Shown: positions 8,507 to 15,885, counted from the first letter of the stretch. The stretch: 38,216 nucleotides of DNA from an uncultured Paracoccaceae bacterium (GCA_937995865.1 CALKJA010000159.1:1-38216), one strand, 5' to 3'. Numbers and translations are program-made. Notes: generated from the letters alone by a model not told the origin.

Positions 8507-9189
8507 GCCGCGGCACTTTTGAAGAAGTCAGCGATATGCGCAGTCATTTTTGGGATATCCGTTGGTTTTGAGGCATTGGCATAAGCACGATCAATGATCT
8601 CTTTGGGGTAGCCGGGGTCGTTTTTGCGCGTTGCAAGCAGGTCGCGCACGAACGAGGCATCAAACTCAGGGTGCGGCTGGATTGAGCGTATGTGATCCCC
8701 ATAAGCCAGCCCCGCATAGGAGCAAAAGTCCGATTGCGCTGTCGTTTGTGCGTTAGCGGGCAGGGTCATGACCTGATCTTGGTGCCACGCGGTCAGCGCA
8801 AGTTGGCCTAAGTCGTCAAATGCATATTCATGGTGCCCAACGGCCCAACCACCAGCGAATTTCTCGACGGTTCCGCCAAGCGCTTGCGCAATGATCTGAT
8901 GCCCAAAGCAAATGCCAAAAAGCGGTACACGTGCCGTATCAATGCGTCGGATGAAATCGCTAAGCGGTGCGATAAAGGGTACGTCGTCATAAACACCATA
9001 CTTTGACCCACCAATAAGCCACCCGTCGGCCTGCGTTGGGCTGTCAGGAAACTCCATATCAACAGCTGAGAAATGCGAGAAGCGAAACCCATGCCCAGCG
9101 AGCATGGACTCGTAAAGGGCGAAGTAAGTTCCATGCGTTCGCGAAACTTCTGGGGGAAGATGACCGCATTGGAGGATACCGATTTTCAT
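8503..9189 (-). CDS. Class I glutamine amidotransferase family protein
   Basis: A stand-alone GATase1 domain of 228 residues. The nucleophile elbow FGICFGHQII places the cysteine at residue 94, and the His/Glu pair is in IQPHPEFDASF near residue 180. The core resembles the GuaA-like amidotransferase domain more than the peptidase C26 type of PuuD, whose role it may fill: hydrolysing a gamma-glutamyl bond after oxidation. The ORF track begins at 9264. The ATG at 9189 is preferred because MKIGILQCGH is the normal first beta strand of the fold. The stop overlaps the start of the first ligase gene by 4 bases. No ribosome binding site stands out. The reaction in this pathway is inferred from the neighbours. 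Confidence 0.87.
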   Translation of the reverse strand: MKIGILQCGHLPPEVSRTHGTYFALYESMLAGHGFRFSHFSAVDMEFPDSPTQADGWLIGGSKYGVYDDVPFIAPLSDFIRRIDTARVPLFGICFGHQIIAQALGGTVEKFAGGWAVGHHEYAFDDLGQLALTAWHQDQVMTLPANAQTTAQSDFCSYAGLAYGDHIRSIQPHPEFDASFVRDLLATRKNDPGYPKEIIDRAYANASKPTDIPKMTAHIADFFKSAAA

Positions 9190-9250
9190 AAAGCACCAAA
9201 GTTCGTGTAACGGCGGTAGCATAGGCTTGGCAAAGCCTGTTGGGAAGACA

Positions 9251-10537
9251 TCAGCAAATCTCAAGCAATGCAGAGATCAGCTCTGTCTCGCTGAACTTTG
9301 CGCATTTGGCGAGGTCCTGTGCTTTGGTCCGAGCCAGATTGTCTAGCAGCTGCAGATCAAGAATGCGGGCCATGAGCGGATCGCCAAGTGCGGCAATTGC
9401 TGCCGCCATATCCGGGGCAAGACCTGGCGCAGCTGTGTCATAAGCATTGCCGATGACGGGGTGCCCAGGGTCTGCTTCATCTTCAATCCCTGTGAGCGCG
9501 GCGCCAAGAACGGCGGCAAAAAGCAGATACGGGTTCACATCCCCACCAGCCACGCGGTGCTCAAGCCTGCGCGCGGCTGCGGGTCCAGACGGTACGCGCA
9601 GCGCCACGGTTCGGTTGTCATAGCCCCAACATGCTGTTGTTGGCGCATGAGCATTTTCTACAAAACGTTCGTAGCTGTTGAGATGGGGTGCAAAGATCAG
9701 CGTGCTGAACGGCATCGCGGCAAGGCATCCGGCGATTGCGTGGCGTAGCAATGGGGCGCCTGCGTCTGTTCCATCATCAAACAAGTTTTTGCCTGCCGCA
9801 TCCACAAGTGAGGCATGCAAGTGAAGCCCATTGCCGGCGTCTTGGGCAAAGGGCTTTGCCATAAACGTGGCGGAAAACCCGTGGTTGCGGGCAAACCCTT
9901 TGATCAATTCCTTCATCAGCAAGGCGTCATCTGCAGCTTTAAGGGCCGGGGCGTGGTCTAGCGTCACCTCAAACTGACCAAGTCCAGATTCCGAGGTGAT
10001 CGTGGCAAATCCAAGCCCCATCGCCACTGCTCCCTCCTCAACGCTGTTGAAAAACGCCTCAAACCCATCAAGCTGGCGTAAGCCAAGCACCTGCGGATCC
10101 ACAAGACGGCGGCCCGAGCGCGGATTGACAGGTGCCGCAAGCGCGCCTCCCGCCTCAACAAGATAGAACTCCAATTCAACGGCGCAGACAGCGTGCAGCC
10201 CGCGTGCCGCCAAACGCGCGAGCACCTGCATCAACGCAACACGCGGATCCCCTTGGAATGGCAGGCCTGCTTTTGTCTCCATCATTGAGAGTTGAAGGAG
10301 CGGCGCATGATCCAACCACGGCAGCGGGACGGGATCGCGATCTGCAGGGACTACCGTTCCATCTGCATCTCCGGTTTCAAACACAAGCGGGCTGTCGTCG
10401 ATATCGTGGCCAAACAAATCCACGTTCAGCGCCGAAAGGGGCATCCGCGCAGGTGCGCCCAGCTTAGACGCACTGACGCGTTTACCGCGCAACTGTCCGT
10501 TCAAATCGACGGCAGCAATGCGTGCTGACAGGGCCAC
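9251..10537 (-). CDS. Glutamine synthetase family ligase (second paralogue)
   Basis: A second GS-like ligase of 428 residues, clearly different from the first paralogue. Catalytic-site motifs are retained: VELEFYLVE, SESGLGQFEVTLDHA, GNGLHLHAS, NRTVALRVPSG and RRLEHRVAGGDVNPYL. The N-terminal domain is shorter than in the 453-residue paralogue and starts at a GTG. An in-frame TGA lies a few codons upstream (10550-10552), so this GTG is the farthest possible start. It follows the permease TAG by only 4 bases with no clear ribosome binding site, which suggests re-initiation. The two ligases may act on different amines, or one may be the functional partner of the amidotransferase that lies between them. 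Confidence 0.88.
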   Translation of the reverse strand: MALSARIAAVDLNGQLRGKRVSASKLGAPARMPLSALNVDLFGHDIDDSPLVFETGDADGTVVPADRDPVPLPWLDHAPLLQLSMMETKAGLPFQGDPRVALMQVLARLAARGLHAVCAVELEFYLVEAGGALAAPVNPRSGRRLVDPQVLGLRQLDGFEAFFNSVEEGAVAMGLGFATITSESGLGQFEVTLDHAPALKAADDALLMKELIKGFARNHGFSATFMAKPFAQDAGNGLHLHASLVDAAGKNLFDDGTDAGAPLLRHAIAGCLAAMPFSTLIFAPHLNSYERFVENAHAPTTACWGYDNRTVALRVPSGPAAARRLEHRVAGGDVNPYLLFAAVLGAALTGIEDEADPGHPVIGNAYDTAAPGLAPDMAAAIAALGDPLMARILDLQLLDNLARTKAQDLAKCAKFSETELISALLEIC

Positions 10538-10541
10538 AGGA

Positions 10542-11345
10542 CTATCGCATCATCATCGGTCTGAGCCGCATTTTCTTGCGCGCTTCCTGCGGCAGGTGGC
10601 GGTTCAAGCGGCGATTGACGAAGCCCATCACTCCAATCAGAACAAGCGTGAACAGGACGAAATACATTGCAAGGATCGGATACGGAACAAAGGGGTTGAA
10701 GGTTTTGTCCGCAAAATACTGTGCGTAATACAACGCGTCACCCTGTTGCCGCTGTGCCGGAAAACCGCTGAGGAAGACGAGCGTGGTGGACTGAAAAAGG
10801 AAAATACCTTCGTTGGTGTAGGCAGGCCATGCAAGCCGCAATTGCGTTGGCCAAATCACGCGCCGAAACCGCGTCCAGCCGGTCATCCCATAAGCATCGG
10901 CCGCCTCAACTTCGCCCCTTGGGACGGATTTGTAGGCGCCATAAAAGATCTCGGCAGAATAGGCGGCTGTGTTGAGAAACAGCACAATCAGCGCGCCAGC
11001 CCAGGCAGAGGTCAGCCAAGGCAAGACGCCCGCGTTTTTGAGTTCCAGGAAAATAAAATACGCAAGAAAGAATTGGATAAACAGTGGCGAGCCTCGGAAG
11101 ATCAGAATGAAATAATCCGCGGGCCGGTGCAGCCACATATTTGAAGACGCTTTCCCAAGCGCCAGAAGGTTGGCCAGAAAGAAACCCGAGACAAGAGCGA
11201 TAAGCCCGAAATACACATTCCAGATCATCCCAGACCCGATCAGGGTGAAGTGTTCACACAGCGTAAAACCTTCGCGGGGCAACAAGCGTTCCCCATAGCC
11301 AAGGCTCCGAAAGGCATAGGCCTGAATGGTGTCCCAACAGCTCAT
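10542..11345 (-). CDS. Polar amino acid ABC transporter permease (HisM-like)
   Basis: Inner-membrane subunit of a polar amino acid, opine or amine importer. The 267-residue protein has a first membrane segment near residues 38-60 and further segments around 75-100, 115-140 and 220-250. The EAA loop, EAADAYGMTGWTRFRRVIWP, contacts the ATPase. FRGSPLFIQ before it is typical of HisM/ArtM-type permeases. The gene begins with ATG at 11345, 73 bases after the other permease gene, and ends 4 bases before the GTG of the second ligase, which ties transport and catabolism to one transcript. The substrate is unknown; the family imports basic and other polar amino acids. Confidence 0.92.
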   Translation of the reverse strand: MSCWDTIQAYAFRSLGYGERLLPREGFTLCEHFTLIGSGMIWNVYFGLIALVSGFFLANLLALGKASSNMWLHRPADYFILIFRGSPLFIQFFLAYFIFLELKNAGVLPWLTSAWAGALIVLFLNTAAYSAEIFYGAYKSVPRGEVEAADAYGMTGWTRFRRVIWPTQLRLAWPAYTNEGIFLFQSTTLVFLSGFPAQRQQGDALYYAQYFADKTFNPFVPYPILAMYFVLFTLVLIGVMGFVNRRLNRHLPQEARKKMRLRPMMMR

Positions 11346-11418
11346 CTGTGTCCCTCAAATTCCTTGCAAGAAATTTGCCAAAAGTTTTGCAAACCTCTTG
11401 ATGCTCCAAAGTGATGGG

Positions 11419-12282
11419 TCATGTGCCCCCCAGTGTCGCTTGGCCGCGGGTTAAACGAGCCGTAAGCCGAGCCAGAAGACGCTCTGAGATCCGGGTGAAA
11501 GTGAGATAAAAGATCAGCAGGAATAAGAAATACCATAGTCGCCAATCTCCATGTGGATAATCTGAAAAGCGCGCCAGTGACGTCCCGCCAAGCTCGCGGG
11601 CCCAATAGACGATATCTTCGACGCCCAAAAGAAACAGCAGAGGTGTTGCTTTGATCAGAACCATCCACAGGTTCGAAAGTCCAGGTAGCGCAAAGACCCA
11701 CATTTGTGGCACTGTGATCCGCCAAAAGGCCTGGCGCGCAGACATGCCATAAGCAACGGCTGCCTCCATCTGTCCTTTGGGGACGGCCCGCATGGCTCCA
11801 AACAGGACGTTGGCCGCAAAGGATCCAAAGACAATGGAAAATGTGAGAACCGCAAGGAAGAACCCATAAACTTCATGCTGCCATTGCGGGGCAGAGGAAA
11901 GCGGTAGTTTGGCAGGATCGCAAACGATAAAATCGTTGCCTTGCCGGATTGCGTCCGTCCATTCGGGGCACAGCGCCTGATGACGCAGCCATTCAAAACC
12001 TTGATCCAAAGCAATCACAAAGAACAAAAAGAATGCGATGTCGGGCACTCCACGAACGACCGCGATATAGGCCCGGCCCAGCCATGATAGCGGCGCGATT
12101 GTTGAGCGTGCAGCCATCGCGCCACCAAACCCAAATGCCAGCGCAGTCGGGGCTGTTATCGCAAGAAGTGTTAGGACTGTGAGAAAAGACCAATAGAAAA
12201 GCGCATGTTTGCCTGTTGTAAAATAGCACGTAAACCAGCGCAGGGACTCAAGCGTCGAAGGGTCTGAGCAAAATTCAAAAAT
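11419..12282 (-). CDS. Polar amino acid ABC transporter permease (HisQ-like), probable ATT start
   Basis: Second membrane subunit of the importer. The ORF track starts at the ATG at 12117, but the frame is open well upstream. That extension encodes a plausible N-terminus (IFEFCSDPSTLE) and a full membrane segment (FYWSFLTVLTLLAITAPTAL) which a permease of this kind needs. No ATG, GTG or TTG lies in frame in the extension. An ATT at 12280-12282 follows AAAGGA at 8 bases, a good ribosome binding distance, and gives 287 residues. CTG codons at 12241 and 12139 are weaker options. Downstream are the permease motif VRGVPDIAFFLF, the EAA loop EAAVAYGMSARQAFWRITVP and LLFLLGVEDIVYWARELGG. The family is secure; the start is inferred. 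Confidence 0.85.
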   Translation of the reverse strand: MFEFCSDPSTLESLRWFTCYFTTGKHALFYWSFLTVLTLLAITAPTALAFGFGGAMAARSTIAPLSWLGRAYIAVVRGVPDIAFFLFFVIALDQGFEWLRHQALCPEWTDAIRQGNDFIVCDPAKLPLSSAPQWQHEVYGFFLAVLTFSIVFGSFAANVLFGAMRAVPKGQMEAAVAYGMSARQAFWRITVPQMWVFALPGLSNLWMVLIKATPLLFLLGVEDIVYWARELGGTSLARFSDYPHGDWRLWYFLFLLIFYLTFTRISERLLARLTARLTRGQATLGGT

Positions 12283-12302
12283 CGGTGCGGTCCTTTGGTC
12301 GC

Positions 12303-12327
12303 CGGAGGCCGCGTAGGGCGGCCTCCG
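12303..12327. promoter_or_regulatory. Intercistronic hairpin between binding protein and permease genes
   Basis: A perfect 10-bp stem, CGGAGGCCGC and GCGGCCTCCG around a 5-base loop, lies 16 bases after the binding protein stop. On the transcribed (minus) strand it is followed by GCGACCAAAGG, with no U tract. It is therefore more likely an mRNA-stabilising or attenuating hairpin than a full terminator. Such hairpins let the binding protein be made in excess over the permeases. Confidence 0.75.
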
Positions 12328-12343
12328 ATCTGGTAGAGTTGGC

Positions 12344-13069
12344 TTAGAACGTCACGCCGACGCCCCATTTTTCGATCAGAGTGTTCAGCGTGCCATCTTC
12401 TTTCATTGAGGTGATTGCCGCGTCGAATTTCGCTTTCAGCTCACCGTCGCTTTCGCGCACGCCCATGCCAACGCCGCCGCCGATAAGCTCTTCTTGCTCA
12501 AGGAGCATCAGGCTTGCGTCTTCTTCAGCAAAAGGTGCGAGGAAGGATTTGTCGGCCAGAACCGCATCCGCCTCGCCGTTGCGTACAGCGGCGATTGTGT
12601 CTTCTGGGGTTGCGAATTCAAGTACCGTTACACCAGCTGCGGCCAAAAATGACGCTTGGATGGTGTTGACCTGAGCGGCCACAACACCGCCTGCAACGTC
12701 GGCGTCCATCGACGCCGCCAGATAGGATGATGGATCAGGTTGTGTGTAGTTCTGAGTGAAATCGATCACTTCGTCGCGTTCATCAGTGATGGACATGCCT
12801 GCGATGATCGTATCGTAGTTGCCGGAAACGAGGTTAGGGATGATGCTATCCCATTCGTTTGTGACCCACTCACAGGTCAGTTCAGCGCGCAAGCACAGCT
12901 CATCACCCAATTCGCGCTCAAAGCCATCAACTTCGCCTGCGTCATTTAGGAAGTTATACGGAGGGTATGCGCCCTCGGTGCCCATGCGGATGGTTTCGGA
13001 ATGGCTACCCGCAAATACGGCGCCAGCTGTAAGGGCCAGAACGGCGGTGGTTTGGATCAGCAATTTCAT
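12344..13069 (-). CDS. Periplasmic amino acid/amine-binding protein of the ABC importer
   Basis: Family 3 solute-binding protein (HisJ-like), 241 residues. A Sec signal peptide ends near residue 20 (GAVFAGSHS). The mature part starts with the typical GTEGAYPPYNF strand-loop, followed by a CLRAELTCEW segment that could form the HisJ-like disulfide. VSGNYDTIIAGMSITDERD and the ADAVLADK segment continue the two-lobed fold. The ATG at 13069 is preceded by GGGAG at a good distance. It lies between the ATPase and permease genes. Charged residues suggest a cationic or zwitterionic ligand, but the ligand cannot be named. The catabolic genes downstream suggest a polyamine-like or amino-acid-like compound. 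Confidence 0.93.
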   Translation of the reverse strand: MKLLIQTTAVLALTAGAVFAGSHSETIRMGTEGAYPPYNFLNDAGEVDGFERELGDELCLRAELTCEWVTNEWDSIIPNLVSGNYDTIIAGMSITDERDEVIDFTQNYTQPDPSSYLAASMDADVAGGVVAAQVNTIQASFLAAAGVTVLEFATPEDTIAAVRNGEADAVLADKSFLAPFAEEDASLMLLEQEELIGGGVGMGVRESDGELKAKFDAAITSMKEDGTLNTLIEKWGVGVTF

Positions 13070-13098
13070 GTGTTTGTCTCCCGTTGAAAAGCTGTGGT

Positions 13099-13872
13099 TC
13101 AGGCGGATACCGCAGAAAGAAACTGCTTTAACCGCTCGGATTTCGGTGCCCCAAAGAGATCGCCCGGCGGGCCTTCCTCTTCGACAAGACCTTGGTGAAG
13201 GAATACAACGTGGTCTGACACATCGCGTGCCATTGCCATGTCATGTGTAACGATGATCATCGTGCGGCCTTCTTCGGCCAGCCCTTTGATGACGCGGATC
13301 ACTTCTTGCTCTAGTTCCGGATCAAGTGCGGAGGTGGGCTCATCAAACAATAGCGCCTTAGGCTCCATTGCCAGGCCCCGCGCAATGGCCGCGCGTTGTT
13401 GCTGCCCGCCAGAAAGCTGCGCGGGGAAGACATCGCATTTATCTCCGATCCCGACCTTATCAAGGATGAGCCGGGCACGCTGCTCTACCGTCGCGCGGTC
13501 ATGGCCCAGCACATTGACAGGTGCCTCCACAACGTTTTGCAGGATGGTCATATGCGCCCAAAGATTGAACTGCTGAAACACCATCGAAAGATTGGTACGC
13601 ATCTTGAGAACTTGCTGCTTGTTGGCTGGGCGTCGCGCCATTCCGGAGCCCTTCCATTGAACAGCATCGCCTTCAAACAGGATTTCGCCTTGCTGGCTGT
13701 CTTCCAATAGGTTGCAACAGCGCAAAAGCGTGGACTTGCCCGATCCCGAAGAACCGATGAGCGAGATCACATCGCCCCGCTTGGCGTGGACATCAACTCC
13801 TTTGAGCACTTCGAGAGTGCCATAGGCCTTGTGCAAATTCTTGATCTCGATGACCGGTGCAGCAGTGGTCAC
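13099..13872 (-). CDS. Polar amino acid ABC transporter ATP-binding protein
   Basis: Energises the importer. All ABC motifs are present: Walker A GSSGSGKST, Q loop VFQQFNLWAHMT, signature LSGGQQQRAAIARG, Walker B LLFDEPTSALDPE and switch VTHD. This is the HisP/GlnQ/ArtP type. The ORF track starts at a TTG at 13926, but the first 18 residues do not look like the family. The GTG at 13872, with GGGGA just upstream, gives VTTAAPVIEIKNLHKAYG, a normal beginning, and 257 residues. An out-of-frame ATG overlaps this GTG (ATGTG) and meets a stop at once. It is the first transporter gene, 79 bases after the PhnD-like gene, so the whole block could be read from further upstream. Confidence 0.92.
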   Translation of the reverse strand: MTTAAPVIEIKNLHKAYGTLEVLKGVDVHAKRGDVISLIGSSGSGKSTLLRCCNLLEDSQQGEILFEGDAVQWKGSGMARRPANKQQVLKMRTNLSMVFQQFNLWAHMTILQNVVEAPVNVLGHDRATVEQRARLILDKVGIGDKCDVFPAQLSGGQQQRAAIARGLAMEPKALLFDEPTSALDPELEQEVIRVIKGLAEEGRTMIIVTHDMAMARDVSDHVVFLHQGLVEEEGPPGDLFGAPKSERLKQFLSAVSA

Positions 13873-13951
13873 ATGGTTCCCCGTAGATGTTTGGACGAAT
13901 AGGCCACGATTTTTAGGTCTTCGCAAATGGAATCGCGCGGCTGACGCTGGG

Positions 13952-14641
13952 TCAGGGGGGGGAGGGGATTGGCTGTGCCAAATATTTATGCGCCGGAATT
14001 CGCGCTAAACCGTGTATGTTTAATGTGCGTTTTGCGCCGGCATCCATCTGGACAAGCGCGGCACCGATCGCTTCTTGAAGCGGTGCCACCCATTCCGCTT
14101 GGCCCGTGATAAAGGGCAGGCCCGGTGTTGGTGAGGTTGTGCCAAAGATCGTCGTGCCCTCCGGTCGGCCAAGGATTTGTAAGGTAAAGCTATCGACAAA
14201 AGCGACATCGGCCCGACCTTCGGACACAGCTCTTAGCGATGCTGCGTGGCTACCCGTATGAAGATACGGAGCGCATTCATATCCTTGGGCAGCTGCCCAA
14301 CCGGATTGCGATAGCGGCTCATTATAAGCCAACTTCGCGCCGGCCAGTGAAGTCAAACCGGACCGCGTGATGATTGTGGAATGGTAATATCCTGGGTCAC
14401 AGCCCGGCAGCTCATAATCGGGGGTTCCGACAAGGTGAACGTGCTTATGGAGCAGCGTTCGATAAGGCAGGCTGCATGTCTGCGAGAACAATAGGTCCGG
14501 GCTGCGCCAACTCTCCCATGGGTCCGTGCCGCGGGTAAGAGGCGGCGCGTCAAAGGGCAGTGCCGCACGGACAGCTTCCCAAAACAGATCATTGGCCCAG
14601 TGAAGCGGGGCCGGATCATACATCGGAAGGTGTGCGATCAT
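13952..14641 (-). CDS. PhnD-like (phosphonate-type) solute-binding fold protein without a signal peptide
   Basis: A 229-residue protein with the type II periplasmic binding fold of the PhnD family. It begins directly with IAHLPMYDP, matching the first strand of mature domains. Further along are DLLFSQTCSLPYRTLL (ligand pocket region), TIITRSGLTSLAGAKLAYN and EGRADVAFVDSFTLQIL, which are typical of the family. No signal peptide or lipobox is seen, so it is predicted cytoplasmic and is unlikely to be a classical transport component. Its ATG overlaps the stop of the upstream TerB gene by 4 bases, so it is probably co-translated with it. Ligand and role are unknown; a cytoplasmic sensor or an orphan binding protein are both possible. 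Confidence 0.75.
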   Translation of the reverse strand: MIAHLPMYDPAPLHWANDLFWEAVRAALPFDAPPLTRGTDPWESWRSPDLLFSQTCSLPYRTLLHKHVHLVGTPDYELPGCDPGYYHSTIITRSGLTSLAGAKLAYNEPLSQSGWAAAQGYECAPYLHTGSHAASLRAVSEGRADVAFVDSFTLQILGRPEGTTIFGTTSPTPGLPFITGQAEWVAPLQEAIGAALVQMDAGAKRTLNIHGLARIPAHKYLAQPIPSPP

Positions 14642-15075
14642 GCCTTTTGGGCGCGCTGCCGGGCCATATTGCTGTCACGGTCATTGACTCCAAGCAGGTT
14701 GGCAACAAGCCGCAGAAGCGTGTTCTCTTCGGCGTTGCGGATTCCGTCGGCCAAGACCACAGACCAAAGAGCTTCGATTACACCAAGCCGGTCCTCGTAT
14801 GGTACGGCATCCTTGATTGCGCGGGTAAAGCGCACGGTGTCCGGGGCTTCAGACTCAAGCTGCTCGCCGTCGCTTGTAAGGGTTTCCGCCTCTGTAGCAG
14901 TTAGCTCATAGCGAGACGTGGCGATGGACATAATGCGCGCCCGTTCTTCGACGTCATAGCTGCCATCGGCGCGCGCAACGCGCACAAGAAGGGCTGTGAG
15001 CGCAAGCCGAGCATCAGAATCGTCAAGCTGTTCGGGTTCGGGCGCAGTGAGGCGGGAAAGGAATTGTGCAAACAT
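14638..15075 (-). CDS. TerB-family protein, paralogue 1
   Basis: A 145-residue all-helical TerB domain protein (tellurite-resistance/DjlA-like family). The core signatures are LLVRVARADGSYDVEERARI near residues 30-50 and LWSVVLADGIRNAEE near 103-117; their acidic residues resemble the metal-binding site of TerB. No membrane segment or signal is present. It is homologous along its whole length to the second TerB gene at 15418-15876. It lies 39 bases after the DUF1330 gene and overlaps the PhnD-like gene by 4 bases. The family is associated with stress and metal responses, but no true tellurite operon is present here, so a resistance role is not claimed. Confidence 0.87.
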   Translation of the reverse strand: MFAQFLSRLTAPEPEQLDDSDARLALTALLVRVARADGSYDVEERARIMSIATSRYELTATEAETLTSDGEQLESEAPDTVRFTRAIKDAVPYEDRLGVIEALWSVVLADGIRNAEENTLLRLVANLLGVNDRDSNMARQRAQKA

Positions 15076-15114
15076 AGGACCTACTTAGTGCGCGGCGCAA
15101 ATGTTTGCAAAACA

Positions 15115-15414
15115 TCATGGTGCTTCTTCATAGCCTTCAACGATCACAAGGTCGCTGTCCGCGACCGGATCACGGATTTTTTTGGCAGCTTGGTACGCAT
15201 CCGAAGCATAACATGCGCGCGCGGCTTCAATGCTTGGGAACTCCAACACAACTGTGCGGGGCCGGGTGTTGCCTTCGGGCACGTCCTGTGCACCGGCGCG
15301 CACCAAAAAGCGTGCGCCAAATTCTGCAAACGGGGCGGCGTTTGCTGCGCGGTAGCGGTCATAGGTTTCTGCGTCTGACACGCTTACATGGGCGATCCAA
15401 TATCCCCTGGGCAT
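15115..15414 (-). CDS. DUF1330 domain protein
   Basis: A 99-residue ferredoxin-like alpha/beta-barrel protein of the DUF1330 family. It starts MPRGYWIAHVSVSDAETYDRY and contains RTVVLEFPSIEAARACYAS and a final strand DLVIVEGY, the standard outline of the family. The biochemical role of DUF1330 is unknown; related dimeric folds include small oxygenases and dehydratases. The ATG at 15414 is only 3 bases after the TerB paralogue 2 stop, so the genes are probably co-transcribed and perhaps coupled. It is flanked on both sides by TerB genes, an arrangement noted as a finding. Confidence 0.92.
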   Translation of the reverse strand: MPRGYWIAHVSVSDAETYDRYRAANAAPFAEFGARFLVRAGAQDVPEGNTRPRTVVLEFPSIEAARACYASDAYQAAKKIRDPVADSDLVIVEGYEEAP

Positions 15415-15417
15415 GGA

Positions 15418-15876
15418 TTAAGTGCCGTCCTTGTTTGGCATGCCCGGCAGCACATTAGCCGCCAGAACCGTGGCTCTGTTGGTGCCGATGCCAAAGATCG
15501 TGGCAACTTTGTCGATGACTTCTTCTTCGGCGCGGTGCTTGTGTCCATCGGCCAAAAGCACCTCCCACAAGGAAATGAACATCATCTCGCGGCCTTCTTC
15601 CGAGACCTCAGACGCAATAATCCGGCTTAGCTCTGCTGTTTCGGGCATTACCTCTTCGAGCTTCTCGCAAGATGCACGGTATTTGGCGGCTTCTAGGGCG
15701 GACAACCCATTGCGCTTTGCGATAATGAAATCCATCCGCTCAAGCTCTTGATGGAGATACGCGCGATCAGCTTTGGCGACGCGCACCATCAGAGCGCCAA
15801 AGGCATGCTCAGCATCCGCTTCGGGCACTTTGGTTTCGTAGCTGGGCCTAAAGATCTCAAACAGACGCTCAAACAT
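15418..15876 (-). CDS. TerB-family protein, paralogue 2
   Basis: A 152-residue TerB domain protein. It shares with paralogue 1 the MF start, the ALMVRVAKADRAYLHQELER helix pair, the RIIASEVSEEGR segment and LWEVLLADGHKHRAEEE. The pair looks like an old duplication that now flanks a DUF1330 gene. No membrane segment is present. It starts 9 bases after the pyrG stop, so it is probably expressed with CTP synthase. No function can be named beyond the family link to stress and metal responses. Confidence 0.87.
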   Translation of the reverse strand: MFERLFEIFRPSYETKVPEADAEHAFGALMVRVAKADRAYLHQELERMDFIIAKRNGLSALEAAKYRASCEKLEEVMPETAELSRIIASEVSEEGREMMFISLWEVLLADGHKHRAEEEVIDKVATIFGIGTNRATVLAANVLPGMPNKDGT

Positions 15877-15885
15877 AGCTGATCC

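Noticed and set aside
10518-11144. 208-residue plus-strand ORF opposite the HisM-like permease and second ligase
   Set aside because: Antisense to two well-supported genes; composition (Arg, Gln, Lys-rich, no hydrophobic core) is typical of a shadow frame.
14638-15876. Tellurite resistance operon
   Set aside because: Only TerB-domain proteins are present, without TerC, TerD or TerZ-type partners, so resistance is not supported.
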